A stretch of DNA of 7,316 bases from DATESN01 sp035270785 (GTDB taxonomy: Bacteria; Bacillota; Clostridia; Lachnospirales; Lachnospiraceae): positions 1 to 7,316 of the forward strand of contig DATESN010000080.1 of NCBI GenBank assembly GCA_035270785.1, written 5' to 3'. Below, one piece after another: positions 1-5,828 of the stretch. Within the stretch, counting starts at the first letter, position 1. Every line of letters starts with the position of its first letter. Under the pieces are notes generated by a model. That model was not told the origin of the DNA. It saw only the letters and a list, made by a program, of their open reading frames with translations, and searched no databases. A program made the position numbers and the translations under genes.

Positions 1-42
1 AATAATGCTAATTGTTGGCGTTGCCGAAAATTTTTGATTGGT

Positions 43-288
43 TCAGTTGTTCGGGCTGGAAAAATGGTTGTAGTTCGGAGAAAAATCCGAATTTCGACGG
101 AAAACTGCTAAAAACCCCGAAATGACAGTTCCTATCAACTCAGAAAGTTCCGGAGAAAAGGTCTGACGGTTCAATTCATCAATTTTTATGTATTCTTCCT
201 CCGTTATAATCCCTCTGTTAAGCAGTATATTTAATAGCTTCAAAGACATTTTATATTCTACTTCTCTAGATGATTGCTCCTTTGTCAT
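43..288 (-). CDS. SHOCT-like small protein of a recombinase-linked family
   Basis: An 81-residue protein with an ATG start preceded by GGAGG at 7-nt spacing. The N-terminal half carries a short helical motif (about residues 16-40: LNILLNRGIITEEEYIKIDE) of the SHOCT type, the oligomerisation-like motif built around 'LL..G.IT.EEY'. From family knowledge, small proteins opening with MTKEQ and carrying this motif commonly lie just upstream of large serine recombinase genes in Firmicutes integrative elements. Here the next gene on this strand would start off the left edge, so that neighbour is only inferred. The C-terminal 30 residues (Ser/Asn/Phe-rich, ending FSSPNN) do not resemble the short ending I associate with the family, and the DNA under them contains a hairpin (TTCGGA/TCCGAA, 74-91). 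The tail may be a read-through or a junction product. The biochemical role of the family is not known to me. Confidence 0.7.
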   Translation of the reverse strand: MTKEQSSREVEYKMSLKLLNILLNRGIITEEEYIKIDELNRQTFSPELSELIGTVISGFLAVFRRNSDFSPNYNHFSSPNN

Positions 289-452
289 ATTAATTCCTCC
301 ATTCTATGTAATTTTTATTTATTCTTTCTATCTCTTTTTTCTTCTTAATATCACAAAAATAGGGACCACCATATTTGTAAAACAAAACACATAATCTCTT
401 GTATTAAATAAGTGATCCCCATTGCTTCTAATATTAAAAATTATAAATTTTA
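289..452. other. AT-rich gap with no supported feature
   Basis: This stretch is very AT-rich and has no ORF with a convincing ribosome binding site on either strand. It forms the leader of the SHOCT-like gene, but I could not find a convincing -35/-10 pair. The gap continues into the decayed coding remnant to its right, so roughly 630 bases separate the SHOCT-like gene from the sigma-like gene. Confidence 0.5.
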
Positions 453-554
453 TTAAATTGTGTTGTACTTAGACACTACTATCCCCAACACATAGGGCCT
501 AATATAAGGCTTATAGGTCGATTTCATTAACTGCAATTGGTTATACTGCATCAT
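453..554 (-). CDS. Short ORF overlapping the stop of a decayed gene
   Basis: A 33-codon ORF beginning with two ATG codons, preceded by GGAGG about 10 nt upstream. Its ATG overlaps the TGA that closes the remnant to its right (ATGA arrangement), the usual sign of translational coupling inside an operon. The predicted peptide starts MMQYNQLQL and is rich in Tyr, Pro and Val, and I do not recognise it. It may be the 5' end of a once longer gene cut short when the region decayed. It could also be chance, since the upstream remnant is frameshifted and sits behind a terminator, so little translation is expected. Confidence 0.25.
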   Translation of the reverse strand: MMQYNQLQLMKSTYKPYIRPYVLGIVVSKYNTI

Positions 555-852
555 AGGAATTTCACCTCCACCGGGATCTCCGCTGGCTGCCCCCATTGGG
601 ATGTCTGTGGCTGGACAGAAGTATCATTATAGGCTGATAAGGTTATGGCGAACACAATCTACCATGGATTGTTTTATGGAGCAGATGGGTACCGCTCTGC
701 ACCTTAGAAGGCCGACTTTTATATAAGAGACTAATATCTGCTTATACAGGTGGTCTTGGCGCATCTTCCAATGTCGCTTATCCATTTCTGGTTTATCAGC
801 TAAGGTATTTATGAAATCGGATATTAATTTTTCAAAGTACAATCTAGGGAAT
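551..852 (-). pseudogene. Frameshifted coding remnant, unknown family
   Basis: Two minus-strand reading frames look like parts of one former gene. The right part (to about 627) reads through ...MRQDHLYKQILVSYIKVGLL... and stops at TAA near 627. A one-base shift just before that stop opens a second frame (SAYNDTSVQPQ...) that runs about 28 codons to a TGA at 551-553, ending ...GQPAEIPVEVKFL. The 551-760 stretch is visibly more GC-rich than the AT-rich DNA around it, which fits older or foreign coding sequence. No start codon with a ribosome binding site remains: the only upstream ATG lies inside the terminator at 853-895. I cannot assign a family. Chance reading frames remain possible, but the frame continuity, base composition and ATGA overlap with the next ORF argue for decayed coding DNA. 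Confidence 0.35.
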
Positions 853-895
853 AAAAAAGATCCCCTCACTGTGTAGGCAATGAGAAGACCTTTTT
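853..895 (-). terminator. Intrinsic terminator of the sigma-like gene
   Basis: The minus-strand RNA forms an 18-bp stem (arms 854-871 and 878-895) with a 6-nt loop. All four non-Watson-Crick positions are G-U wobbles on this strand, whereas on the plus strand they would be A-C mismatches, so the signal is oriented for minus-strand transcription. The stem ends in a run of six U. It lies 23 bases past the stop codon of the sigma-like gene. Confidence 0.8.
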
Positions 896-918
896 GACAA
901 CCACTTTTGAAAAATATT

Positions 919-1392
919 TTAATTTTCTTTCAAAATTCTTTTTATTTTGATTAATCTCTTGGATATAGAATTCTGCGAACAATGCATTTTCCTTGCAATT
1001 TCACGCTGTGTATACCCTTCTATAGCCAATAAGGTTAAAAGCTCTAATTCATCTTCATTTAAACCTTTTAATCTTTTTGAAATTACATCATCAGAAATAG
1101 TATCTATCCATGCATATCTACCTGATGGTTCAATTTCATCAAAGTCTATAGATAAAGATGCAAATTTTCGGAATAGATTAGATCGTGTTTCAGTTCTTTG
1201 CTCATCTATCTCATCATCCGGCAAAGCTTGTACACGATTTTCGTAATTTCTTCTTGCACGAAACCAACCCCAGTCAAAATCATATAACTCCTGTATCGTC
1301 TCTTCACTCATTCCTTCCTTGATGTATTGCTCACGTAGTTTCTTCCATTCTCTATCAAAGATAAATTTTTCTTTGCTGTAATTAAAACCCAT
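919..1392 (-). CDS. Sigma-70 region-4-like HTH regulator of a mobile element
   Basis: A 157-residue protein with an ATG start and GGAGG at 7-nt spacing. The last 47 residues (111-157) have the shape of sigma-70 region 4 or a LuxR-like HTH: LNEDELELLTLLAIEGYTQ, then REIARKMHCSQNSISKRL as the helix-turn-helix, then a basic tail. The N-terminal part (MGFNYSKEKFIFDREWKKLR, a Trp-rich DFDWGWFRARRNYEN stretch near residues 38-52, and GRYAWIDT near 91-98) matches a family I know from clostridial integrative elements, where it lies upstream of the SHOCT-like gene and recombinase. There is no sigma region 2, so it is unlikely to be a complete sigma factor. A role as transcriptional activator or accessory sigma-like factor for recombination or transfer genes is inference. 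It is transcribed alone, with a terminator downstream and a hairpin just upstream of its ribosome binding site. Confidence 0.85.
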   Translation of the reverse strand: MGFNYSKEKFIFDREWKKLREQYIKEGMSEETIQELYDFDWGWFRARRNYENRVQALPDDEIDEQRTETRSNLFRKFASLSIDFDEIEPSGRYAWIDTISDDVISKRLKGLNEDELELLTLLAIEGYTQREIARKMHCSQNSISKRLIKIKRILKEN

Positions 1393-1406
1393 CTTTTTTC
1401 CTCCGT

Positions 1407-1438
1407 TTTCTGATTTTTTTAATTTAGAAAATCAGAAA
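1407..1438 (-). repeat. Inverted repeat abutting the sigma-like gene's ribosome binding site
   Basis: A perfect 11-bp inverted repeat (TTTCTGATTTT, 1407-1417, and AAAATCAGAAA, 1428-1438) with a 10-nt loop. Its left end lies two bases from the GGAGG motif of the sigma-like gene. In the minus-strand transcript this is an AU-rich hairpin in the 5' leader. It could tune ribosome access, protect the 5' end, or be a weak terminator for upstream transcription. Confidence 0.5.
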
Positions 1439-1949
1439 TGAAGGGAGGTGAGCGACAACCTGATGAATGTTTTAAAAGTTTAAAGAAATAAGGCTTGCCC
1501 AAGTCCAATCTAAAAAGATGTAGAAATAAGTATATTGTTTTTATAACCTTTGGTCGAAAATACAAGTATTTTGTCAATAAAAAACTCGCAGCTTGCTTAT
1601 TGCAAATTGCGGGTTTTAAAGTAGTTTGATTAATATTAAATTCTGCGGTATCTTTTAATCTTAATTTATTCCATAGGAATAAAAGTTTTGTATATTTAAC
1701 TAATCTTAATATAAAAACATGTTTTTTATCTATAATATTTACAGCAAGACCTAAAACATTATAAAACATCTCTGTAATATAGTATTTATCCACTGTATAA
1801 AATTGTTCCATCTTCCTTACAAATAAATAAAAAAAAATTACTTCTTGCCGTTTCAGTTCATCGTAATAATTGCTTGTCTGGTGTCTCTGAATTTTTCTGG
1901 ATAAGCCCTCAAAGGTGTGCTTATTTTGCGCGTGGTTATTAGGTTTCAC
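1419..1949 (-). CDS. Unrecognised ORF, probably real only in its N-terminal part
   Basis: A 176-codon ORF starting at GTG with an AAGGGG ribosome binding site 7 nt upstream. The first 100 or so residues (KPNNHAQNKHTFEGLSRKIQ..., then a Tyr/Phe-rich ...VRKMEQFYTVDKYYITEMF...) have a plausible protein composition, and I do not recognise them. The ORF then runs across an intrinsic-terminator-like hairpin (1578-1617) and ends in Ser/Pro/Phe-rich residues at the leader hairpin of the next gene. The distal part is therefore probably not functional coding. A loss of the original stop, or a spurious ORF throughout, are both possible. The start is unusual because it is flanked by an inverted repeat that contains part of the ribosome binding site. 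Confidence 0.35.
   Translation of the reverse strand: MKPNNHAQNKHTFEGLSRKIQRHQTSNYYDELKRQEVIFFYLFVRKMEQFYTVDKYYITEMFYNVLGLAVNIIDKKHVFILRLVKYTKLLFLWNKLRLKDTAEFNINQTTLKPAICNKQAASFLLTKYLYFRPKVIKTIYLFLHLFRLDLGKPYFFKLLKHSSGCRSPPFISDFLN
1529..1577 (-). promoter_or_regulatory. Candidate promoter with palindromic operator upstream of the sigma-like gene
   Basis: The 16-bp palindrome AAAATACAAGTATTTT (1557-1572; 7-bp arms, 2-bp centre) lies about 165 bases upstream of the sigma-like start codon. A minus-strand TTGACA (1572-1577) abuts it, but no -10 lies 16-18 bases downstream. A better-spaced pair is TCGACC (1552-1557, 4 of 6 to consensus) with TATACT (1529-1534, 5 of 6) at 17 bp, which puts the palindrome at the upstream edge of the -35. 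The likely reading is an operator next to a promoter for the sigma-like gene; the repressor is unknown. Confidence 0.35.
1578..1617 (-). terminator. Hairpin with minus-strand U tract, likely intrinsic terminator
   Basis: Arms AAAACTCGCA (1581-1590) and TGCGGGTTTT (1608-1617) enclose an inner TTGC/GCAA stem. On the minus strand the hairpin is followed by six T (1579-1584) and has one C-A mismatch. On the plus strand pairing is complete with one G-U but only four T follow. Minus-strand or bidirectional termination is plausible. It falls inside the 1419-1949 ORF, which argues against the distal part of that ORF. Confidence 0.55.
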
Positions 1950-1986
1950 ATTCTCACCCCTTCGTTACTACTACTACGGTGAGAAT
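1950..1986 (-). repeat. Inverted repeat around the GTG start of the 1419-1949 ORF
   Basis: A perfect 9-bp inverted repeat (ATTCTCACC, 1950-1958, and GGTGAGAAT, 1978-1986) with a 19-nt loop containing a TAGTAGTAGTAA stretch. In the minus-strand RNA the 3' arm is immediately followed by the GTG start codon, and part of the AAGGGG ribosome binding site lies in that arm. The geometry suggests translational control, but a protein-binding DNA site is equally possible. Confidence 0.45.
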
Positions 1987-2094
1987 TGCAAAAATGCCAA
2001 ACTTTTGAAGAATTTTTTTGAAAAAGATTAAAATTAAACGCACTAATGCCCAACTGAAAATACAGTCGAACATAAGAGGGTTTATCTACGTTTA

Positions 2095-2202
2095 TTAGGT
2101 GATGTGTGTGTTCATATTGATAGCAATAATATCCCGTTGGGTGATATAGGATTTTTTTAATGAATAGAATTTGTATGCTCTATGATAATTAAAAATAGAC
2201 AC
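2095..2202 (-). CDS. Short 35-codon ORF with strong ribosome binding site
   Basis: It starts at GTG with GGAGG at 7-nt spacing and ends at TAA. The product begins (M)SIFNYHRAYKFYSLKKSYI and is basic and Tyr-rich; I do not recognise it. The ribosome binding site lies in the loop of a small hairpin (ACGGC, 2201-2205, and GCCGT, 2224-2228), and the GTG overlaps its arm. It could be a leader peptide, a truncated gene, or a chance ORF. It lies on the same strand as, and about 145 bases upstream of, the 1419-1949 ORF. Confidence 0.3.
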   Translation of the reverse strand: MSIFNYHRAYKFYSLKKSYITQRDIIAINMNTHIT

Positions 2203-2280
2203 GGCAACACCTCCGTCAATACCGCCGTATCCTTAAAAAAGGGCGACTTTAATACACCCTACGAATCTCAATTCTTTGAA

Positions 2281-2318
2281 AAGAAAAAAGGCGGTCGAAA
2301 TGTAGTATTTCAAACCGC
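2281..2318 (-). terminator. Intrinsic terminator on the minus strand
   Basis: The hairpin GCGGT (2291-2295)/ACCGC (2314-2318), with inner GAAAT/ATTTC arms and a 5-nt loop, is followed on the minus strand by CC and six T (2284-2289). It lies about 70 bases past the main operon terminator and could catch read-through or act as an attenuator ahead of the 35-codon ORF. A weaker hairpin with a T6 tract (2235-2260) follows it on the same strand. Confidence 0.6.
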
Positions 2319-2390
2319 TGCAACATCTCAAAACCAATATCGTTGTATAGCAACGGTTTTGTGTTTAGGTGCTATATTTTAGAGCCAAAA

Positions 2391-2433
2391 AGAGCCGATA
2401 ACAGCAATTTTAATCTTGCGTGCTATCGGCTCT
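2391..2433 (-). terminator. Intrinsic terminator of the ABC/KTR operon
   Basis: A 10-bp perfect stem (AGAGCCGATA, 2391-2400, and TATCGGCTCT, 2424-2433), extended by TGC/GCA pairs, is followed on the minus strand by a T run. The 3' end of the KTR gene, including its TAG stop, lies inside the stem, so the operon ends directly at this terminator. Confidence 0.85.
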
Positions 2434-2632
2434 GCATCTTTGCGTCTGGCTCTTTGATAACAAATATATTCATTTGTTGTATATTAATTAAAGTTTCATG
2501 TTTGCATTTTGGACAATATAACGGGAAATTTAACAATACGGTGTCCCCGTGAACTTTAATCCGAGTTTTGTTTTGGCAAGCAGGACAAAGTATCCATTCA
2601 GCTTTTTTTGTCAAAACTCTTTCATTTAGCAA
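2423..2632 (-). CDS. Cysteine-rich KTR domain protein
   Basis: A 69-residue protein with two CPxC knuckles (Cys16/Cys19 and Cys40/Cys43) forming a likely zinc ribbon, and the NKTR motif at 21-24 that names the Cys-rich KTR family. The ending (KEPDAKMQSR) closely follows the pattern I know from family members carried on Tn916-like and other Gram-positive mobile elements, often at the 3' end of resistance or transporter cargo. Its molecular function is not established. The start is taken as TTG, giving MLNERVLTKKAEW as in relatives; the only nearby ATG is out of frame. It overlaps the end of the permease gene by 7 bases, so it is probably translationally coupled to the transporter operon. It was probably picked up together with the cargo. 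Confidence 0.85.
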   Translation of the reverse strand: MLNERVLTKKAEWILCPACQNKTRIKVHGDTVLLNFPLYCPKCKHETLINIQQMNIFVIKEPDAKMQSR

Positions 2633-3423
2633 TGTATATCTCTTTTTTCGAATAACTTATAAGTGAGGAAAACAAAAACACCAGTAAAAATTAGGCTTAG
2701 TAATAAATATACTGAACTAATCCCATTTGTTACAACATATGGAGCAAGGAAATATCGGAATGGGGTCAGAAAATTCAAAAACTCAATATTTCCTACAAAT
2801 TCAATAACTATTGCTAAAACAAACGACAACGCAAAGAATAAAATTGCCATTGACATTGCTGTGCGATGGTAATTAAACAGCGACGAAAAAAACAATCCAA
2901 TAGCAAGGCACAACATTTGTGCAAAAAACATACCAATCATAGTCGTGAAAATTTCGGGCAGGATGCTCTCGCCGTTCATTTGAGAGACCAATGTAAGAAT
3001 AATACACAAGAATGTAAAAATTGTCATACATAGAACATTTATTACGGCTGCGATGATTTTCCCACTGATAATGGTTTTACGCGAATATGGCATTGTATAT
3101 AGAAATTCTGCCGTCCTGTCCCTTTCTTCTTTCGATATAATTATTGCCCCCAACACTATCGCATGAGCAAAAGCCACCATGCTATACCATAAGTACATAC
3201 AAACATAGTAACCGAGGGGTGTATGCACGGGCAGAATGTCCATGCCGAATATTACTTTTACAATGCGGGGCATTGCATCCATCATCGACATAATAGACTC
3301 CGAATTTTCTACTACAGTTCCGTATTCTGCGGCTCCAATCGCCACCATGAACAGCATTCCGAACATCCACATAGAAAGGCCTTTTCGGTTTGCTTTTAAC
3401 TCTTTAAAAACAATTGCTTTCAT
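2626..3423 (-). CDS. ABC-2 type transporter permease (second subunit)
   Basis: A 265-residue membrane protein with an ATG start and AAGGGG at 8-nt spacing. It has about six predicted transmembrane segments: near residues 17-33, 74-98, 125-146, 160-180, 191-211 and 237-256. Between the second and third segments lies a cytoplasmic coupling stretch, IISKEERDRTAEFLYTMPYS, and before the last segment LTPFRYFLAPYVV. These match the first permease position for position (IITKEHMQNTADFLMTKPYS and FSPFRYFNSNYIM), so the two are paralogues and probably form the heterodimeric channel driven by the ATPase encoded upstream. From family knowledge this is the ABC-2/NosY-like permease class, which exports lipids, peptides or drugs; the substrate cannot be read from the sequence. 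The gene starts 15 bases after the stop of the first permease. Confidence 0.88.
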   Translation of the reverse strand: MKAIVFKELKANRKGLSMWMFGMLFMVAIGAAEYGTVVENSESIMSMMDAMPRIVKVIFGMDILPVHTPLGYYVCMYLWYSMVAFAHAIVLGAIIISKEERDRTAEFLYTMPYSRKTIISGKIIAAVINVLCMTIFTFLCIILTLVSQMNGESILPEIFTTMIGMFFAQMLCLAIGLFFSSLFNYHRTAMSMAILFFALSFVLAIVIEFVGNIEFLNFLTPFRYFLAPYVVTNGISSVYLLLSLIFTGVFVFLTYKLFEKRDIHC

Positions 3424-3438
3424 ATATGTAACCCCTTT

Positions 3439-4236
3439 CTAAAGTACCATCTTTATATCTTTTTTTATGGAAATTATATAGCTTACTGTTATGCAAATTA
3501 CAAGCAATACGATATATAATATCAAGTAACTGCTTTCGTATTGTGCATTTTCCATAATATAGTTGCTGTTAAAATATCGGAACGGTGAAAACCGCCTTGC
3601 AATATCACTATTAACGACATTTGAAAACAGCCCTGTAACATAAAGTCCAAAAGCAACCCCCAGCGCAAGCGGCAATGTAGAGCCAACCCTTGAAATAATT
3701 ACGCCGATTAGAACGCCGATCAGTAGAAAAAGAACTTGCAAAAGAGGAAATACAAGTGATAAAAGTGTGAATATAGTATAATCAAAACCACCACCTGTTA
3801 CGATTAACATTGCCACAAATCCACCAATGCAACATGCAATGGCTATAATGAATATCGCACATAAAGCTGCCGCCATCTTTGAAAGAAATATCTGCTTCCT
3901 GCTATATGGCTTTGTCATTAAGAAATCAGCGGTATTTTGCATATGCTCTTTGGTTATAATCGACAGACCGAGATTGATAGCATGAATACTAGCGGCGAGC
4001 ATTAGGAAGCTAATCAAAAAAGCATACATTCCGAGCGGGCTGAAAAAATTTTCCGCACTAATCCCCATTGCTTCCATCATAGGGTTGTCTTGAAGTGAAC
4101 TCACGACTGACGATTTATCTTCCGTCAGCATTCCGCTGAACATTGGAAGAAGAAACATAATCGCCAACGATAAGGACAACGCCCATATTATAATTGAGTT
4201 TTTGTATTGCTTTAATTCAAATCGAAAAACACCCAT
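3439..4236 (-). CDS. ABC-2 type transporter permease (first subunit)
   Basis: A 265-residue membrane protein. A GTG three codons upstream (4245) overlaps the GGGAGG ribosome binding site itself, so the ATG at 4236, with 8-nt spacing, is the better start (MGVFRFELKQYKNS). About six transmembrane segments are visible (near 14-34, 68-93, 121-145, 155-178, 183-203 and 235-258), with a large loop between the first two and the conserved cytoplasmic stretch IITKEHMQNTADFLMTKPYS after the second. It is a diverged paralogue of the other permease, with the same length and the same order of motifs. It follows the ATPase gene directly and is followed at once by its partner. The transporter is most likely an exporter; antimicrobial peptide or drug efflux would fit the TetR control, but this is inference. 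Confidence 0.88.
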   Translation of the reverse strand: MGVFRFELKQYKNSIIIWALSLSLAIMFLLPMFSGMLTEDKSSVVSSLQDNPMMEAMGISAENFFSPLGMYAFLISFLMLAASIHAINLGLSIITKEHMQNTADFLMTKPYSRKQIFLSKMAAALCAIFIIAIACCIGGFVAMLIVTGGGFDYTIFTLLSLVFPLLQVLFLLIGVLIGVIISRVGSTLPLALGVAFGLYVTGLFSNVVNSDIARRFSPFRYFNSNYIMENAQYESSYLILYIVLLVICITVSYIISIKKDIKMVL

Positions 4237-4257
4237 AAAATTCACCTCCCGTTATAG

Positions 4258-5139
4258 TTATATATAGTAGTGCATAAATATCTCTTCGAGTGACGGTTCT
4301 TCTATCAGAACATCAAGCAGACGGTGTTGTCGAAGACTGTCAAGAAGCATGTTTACATCTCCTTTGAACAAAAAGTTGATTTGCTCTCCATTTTGTTCAA
4401 AGTTGCTCACACCATCCATATCAAGCGTCTGAATTTCAGTTGTTTCAGGCATATGAAGAATGATTTTTTTGTAGGCATTGGAACGCATAGTTTCAATGTC
4501 TTCAAGACTAATTACTTTTCCATCTTTGAGAATTGCAATTCTATCACACATTTTTTGCACTTCACTCAAAATGTGGGAAGAAAATAATATGGTTACTCCC
4601 TTTTGATTTTCCTCACGTAGAATATCAAAGAATGTCTGTTGCATCAAAGGGTCAAGACCACTTGTCGGTTCATCTAACATCAAGAGCTTTGGCGAGTGGA
4701 GTAACCCTGCAACAATCCCTACTTTCTTTTTATTTCCAAACGATAAGTCGCGGATTTTCCGGGTGACATCAAGGTTAAGACGATAAGTTAATTCTTCAAT
4801 CCTTTTTGAACAGTCTTTTTTGTATAATGTCGCCGCATAGCTCAGCAAATCCCGTACCTTCATATTCTCATAAAAAAAAGTTTCAGAGGGAAGGTAGCCT
4901 ATATCCTGCGCAATAACAGGAGCCTCCTTGATACAATCTTTTCCGAAAATAGTGGCACTTCCTGATGTTGGATGAATCAAAGCTAATAAAGTACGAATGG
5001 TAGTAGATTTCCCTGCGCCGTTTGGACCAATGAAACCAAAAATTTCTCCTTCCTTAACAGAAAAACTAACATTATCAATCCCTCTATGCTTGCCATATTG
5101 CTTTGTGAGATTATTAATTTCAATTACGTTTCTTGTCAT
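4258..5139 (-). CDS. ABC transporter ATP-binding protein (exporter type)
   Basis: A 293-residue cytoplasmic ATPase that powers the two ABC-2 permeases encoded directly downstream. All nucleotide-binding motifs are present in order: A-loop Tyr15, Walker A GPNGAGKST (38-46), signature LSFGNKKKV (132-140), Walker B LLMLDE (152-157) with catalytic Glu157, D-loop SGLD (160-163) and switch His189. The Q-loop position reads YLPSE rather than the usual VPQ; Ser/Glu there is seen in several ABC-2-linked ATPases. The C-terminal 80 residues form the small accessory domain common in DrrA/CcmA-like exporters. The ATG start has AAGGAG about 10 nt upstream. The gene lies 32 bases after the TetR gene on the same strand, so it is part of the same regulated operon. 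The substrate is unknown. Confidence 0.93.
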   Translation of the reverse strand: MTRNVIEINNLTKQYGKHRGIDNVSFSVKEGEIFGFIGPNGAGKSTTIRTLLALIHPTSGSATIFGKDCIKEAPVIAQDIGYLPSETFFYENMKVRDLLSYAATLYKKDCSKRIEELTYRLNLDVTRKIRDLSFGNKKKVGIVAGLLHSPKLLMLDEPTSGLDPLMQQTFFDILREENQKGVTILFSSHILSEVQKMCDRIAILKDGKVISLEDIETMRSNAYKKIILHMPETTEIQTLDMDGVSNFEQNGEQINFLFKGDVNMLLDSLRQHRLLDVLIEEPSLEEIFMHYYI

Positions 5140-5171
5140 AATAATATTTCTCCTTTCATATTTTTTAATAA

Positions 5172-5780
5172 TTATTTATAAAAATTTCTTTTAAAGAGTT
5201 GTAGACATTCTTCAAACACCTTATATAATTCATCAAAATCAGTTTTTTCCGCATCTTGCATTTTACTCATGTAACCCTCTGAAATCCAATCAAGCATATT
5301 CAAGACAAGCTTCGGATCAATGTCGTCTTTAAATTTCGAAAAATCTGCACCTTCAAAAGTTATTTTCTTTCCGATAGTTTTGCCATCATCTTTTTTAAAA
5401 ATAACTCTTATCTCTGTTCTAACTTCCTCATCATTTTCAAAATATGCGCTCTGAATAAAGGAGGGGACATTAGGATATTTCTTCAACAAAGATAACTTAA
5501 GCTTAGATATATATAAAATCCTATCAAAGAAATCCGTGATACTGTCATCAAATTTTTCGACAACTTCAGTGCTAATATTATCTACACACGTATTTACCAA
5601 GTAGAGGTACAGCTCTTTCTTTGTACCAAAGTAATGAAATATCATTGCTTTGGAAATTCCTGCAGTACTGGCTATATCACTTATAGATGTCTTTTTATAT
5701 CCGTGCTTTCCAAATATTTTTAATGCAGCATCAATAATTATATTTTGTTTTTCCATAGGTAAATTTAAAAAACTTTCCAA
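5172..5780 (-). CDS. TetR/AcrR-family transcriptional repressor
   Basis: A 202-residue regulator with the TetR-type DNA-binding domain at residues 10-60: MEKQNIIIDAALKIFGKHG, then the helix-turn-helix TSISDIASTAGISKAMIFHYF (31-51), then GTKKELYLYL. The remaining 140 residues form the ligand-binding and dimerisation region, which varies too much to suggest a ligand. The start is taken as TTG at 5780 because GAGGAGG lies 7 nt upstream; the in-frame ATG eight codons later has no such site. It is the first gene of the operon with the ABC exporter, and two palindromic sites of TetR type overlap its promoter. This supports autorepression and induction of the exporter by its substrate or a related compound. 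That model is inference from arrangement. Confidence 0.92.
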   Translation of the reverse strand: MESFLNLPMEKQNIIIDAALKIFGKHGYKKTSISDIASTAGISKAMIFHYFGTKKELYLYLVNTCVDNISTEVVEKFDDSITDFFDRILYISKLKLSLLKKYPNVPSFIQSAYFENDEEVRTEIRVIFKKDDGKTIGKKITFEGADFSKFKDDIDPKLVLNMLDWISEGYMSKMQDAEKTDFDELYKVFEECLQLFKRNFYK

Positions 5781-5805
5781 ATAGTTTCCTCCTCATTAAA
5801 ATTTA

Positions 5806-5824
5806 ATAAACCGAATTGGTTTAT
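5806..5824. promoter_or_regulatory. TetR operator 1, at the transcription start
   Basis: A 19-bp near-perfect palindrome, ATAAACC-GAATT-GGTTTAT, covering the expected transcription start of the operon. Its left half ATAAACCGA is repeated exactly in the second site. Repressor binding here would block initiation. The binding protein is inferred to be the TetR product of the adjacent gene. Confidence 0.65.
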
Positions 5825-5828
5825 GCCT

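Noticed and set aside
1..130. Possible attachment site at the left edge
   Set aside because: Small hairpins are present, but there is no second copy of any core sequence in the window and no adjacent recombinase gene visible, so an att site cannot be supported.
188..394. 68-codon plus-strand ORF
   Set aside because: It lies opposite the SHOCT-like gene and its AT-rich leader; the hydrophobic Phe/Ile/Leu-rich peptide is what AT-rich antisense DNA gives, and no ribosome binding site precedes it.
551..852. Remnant of an insertion-sequence transposase
   Set aside because: No transposase motif (DDE, HTH or IS66-type signature) and no terminal inverted repeats flanking it could be found, so it is described only as a coding remnant.
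2182..2382. 66-codon plus-strand ORF
   Set aside because: It runs through at least three minus-strand hairpins and terminators and has no ribosome binding site; the structured elements explain the sequence better.
2343..2552. 69-codon plus-strand ORF
   Set aside because: It is antisense to the KTR gene, crosses the operon terminator and lacks a start signal.
4105..4245. Longer start (GTG at 4245) for the first permease
   Set aside because: That GTG overlaps the GGGAGG ribosome binding site itself; the ATG at 4236 has proper spacing.
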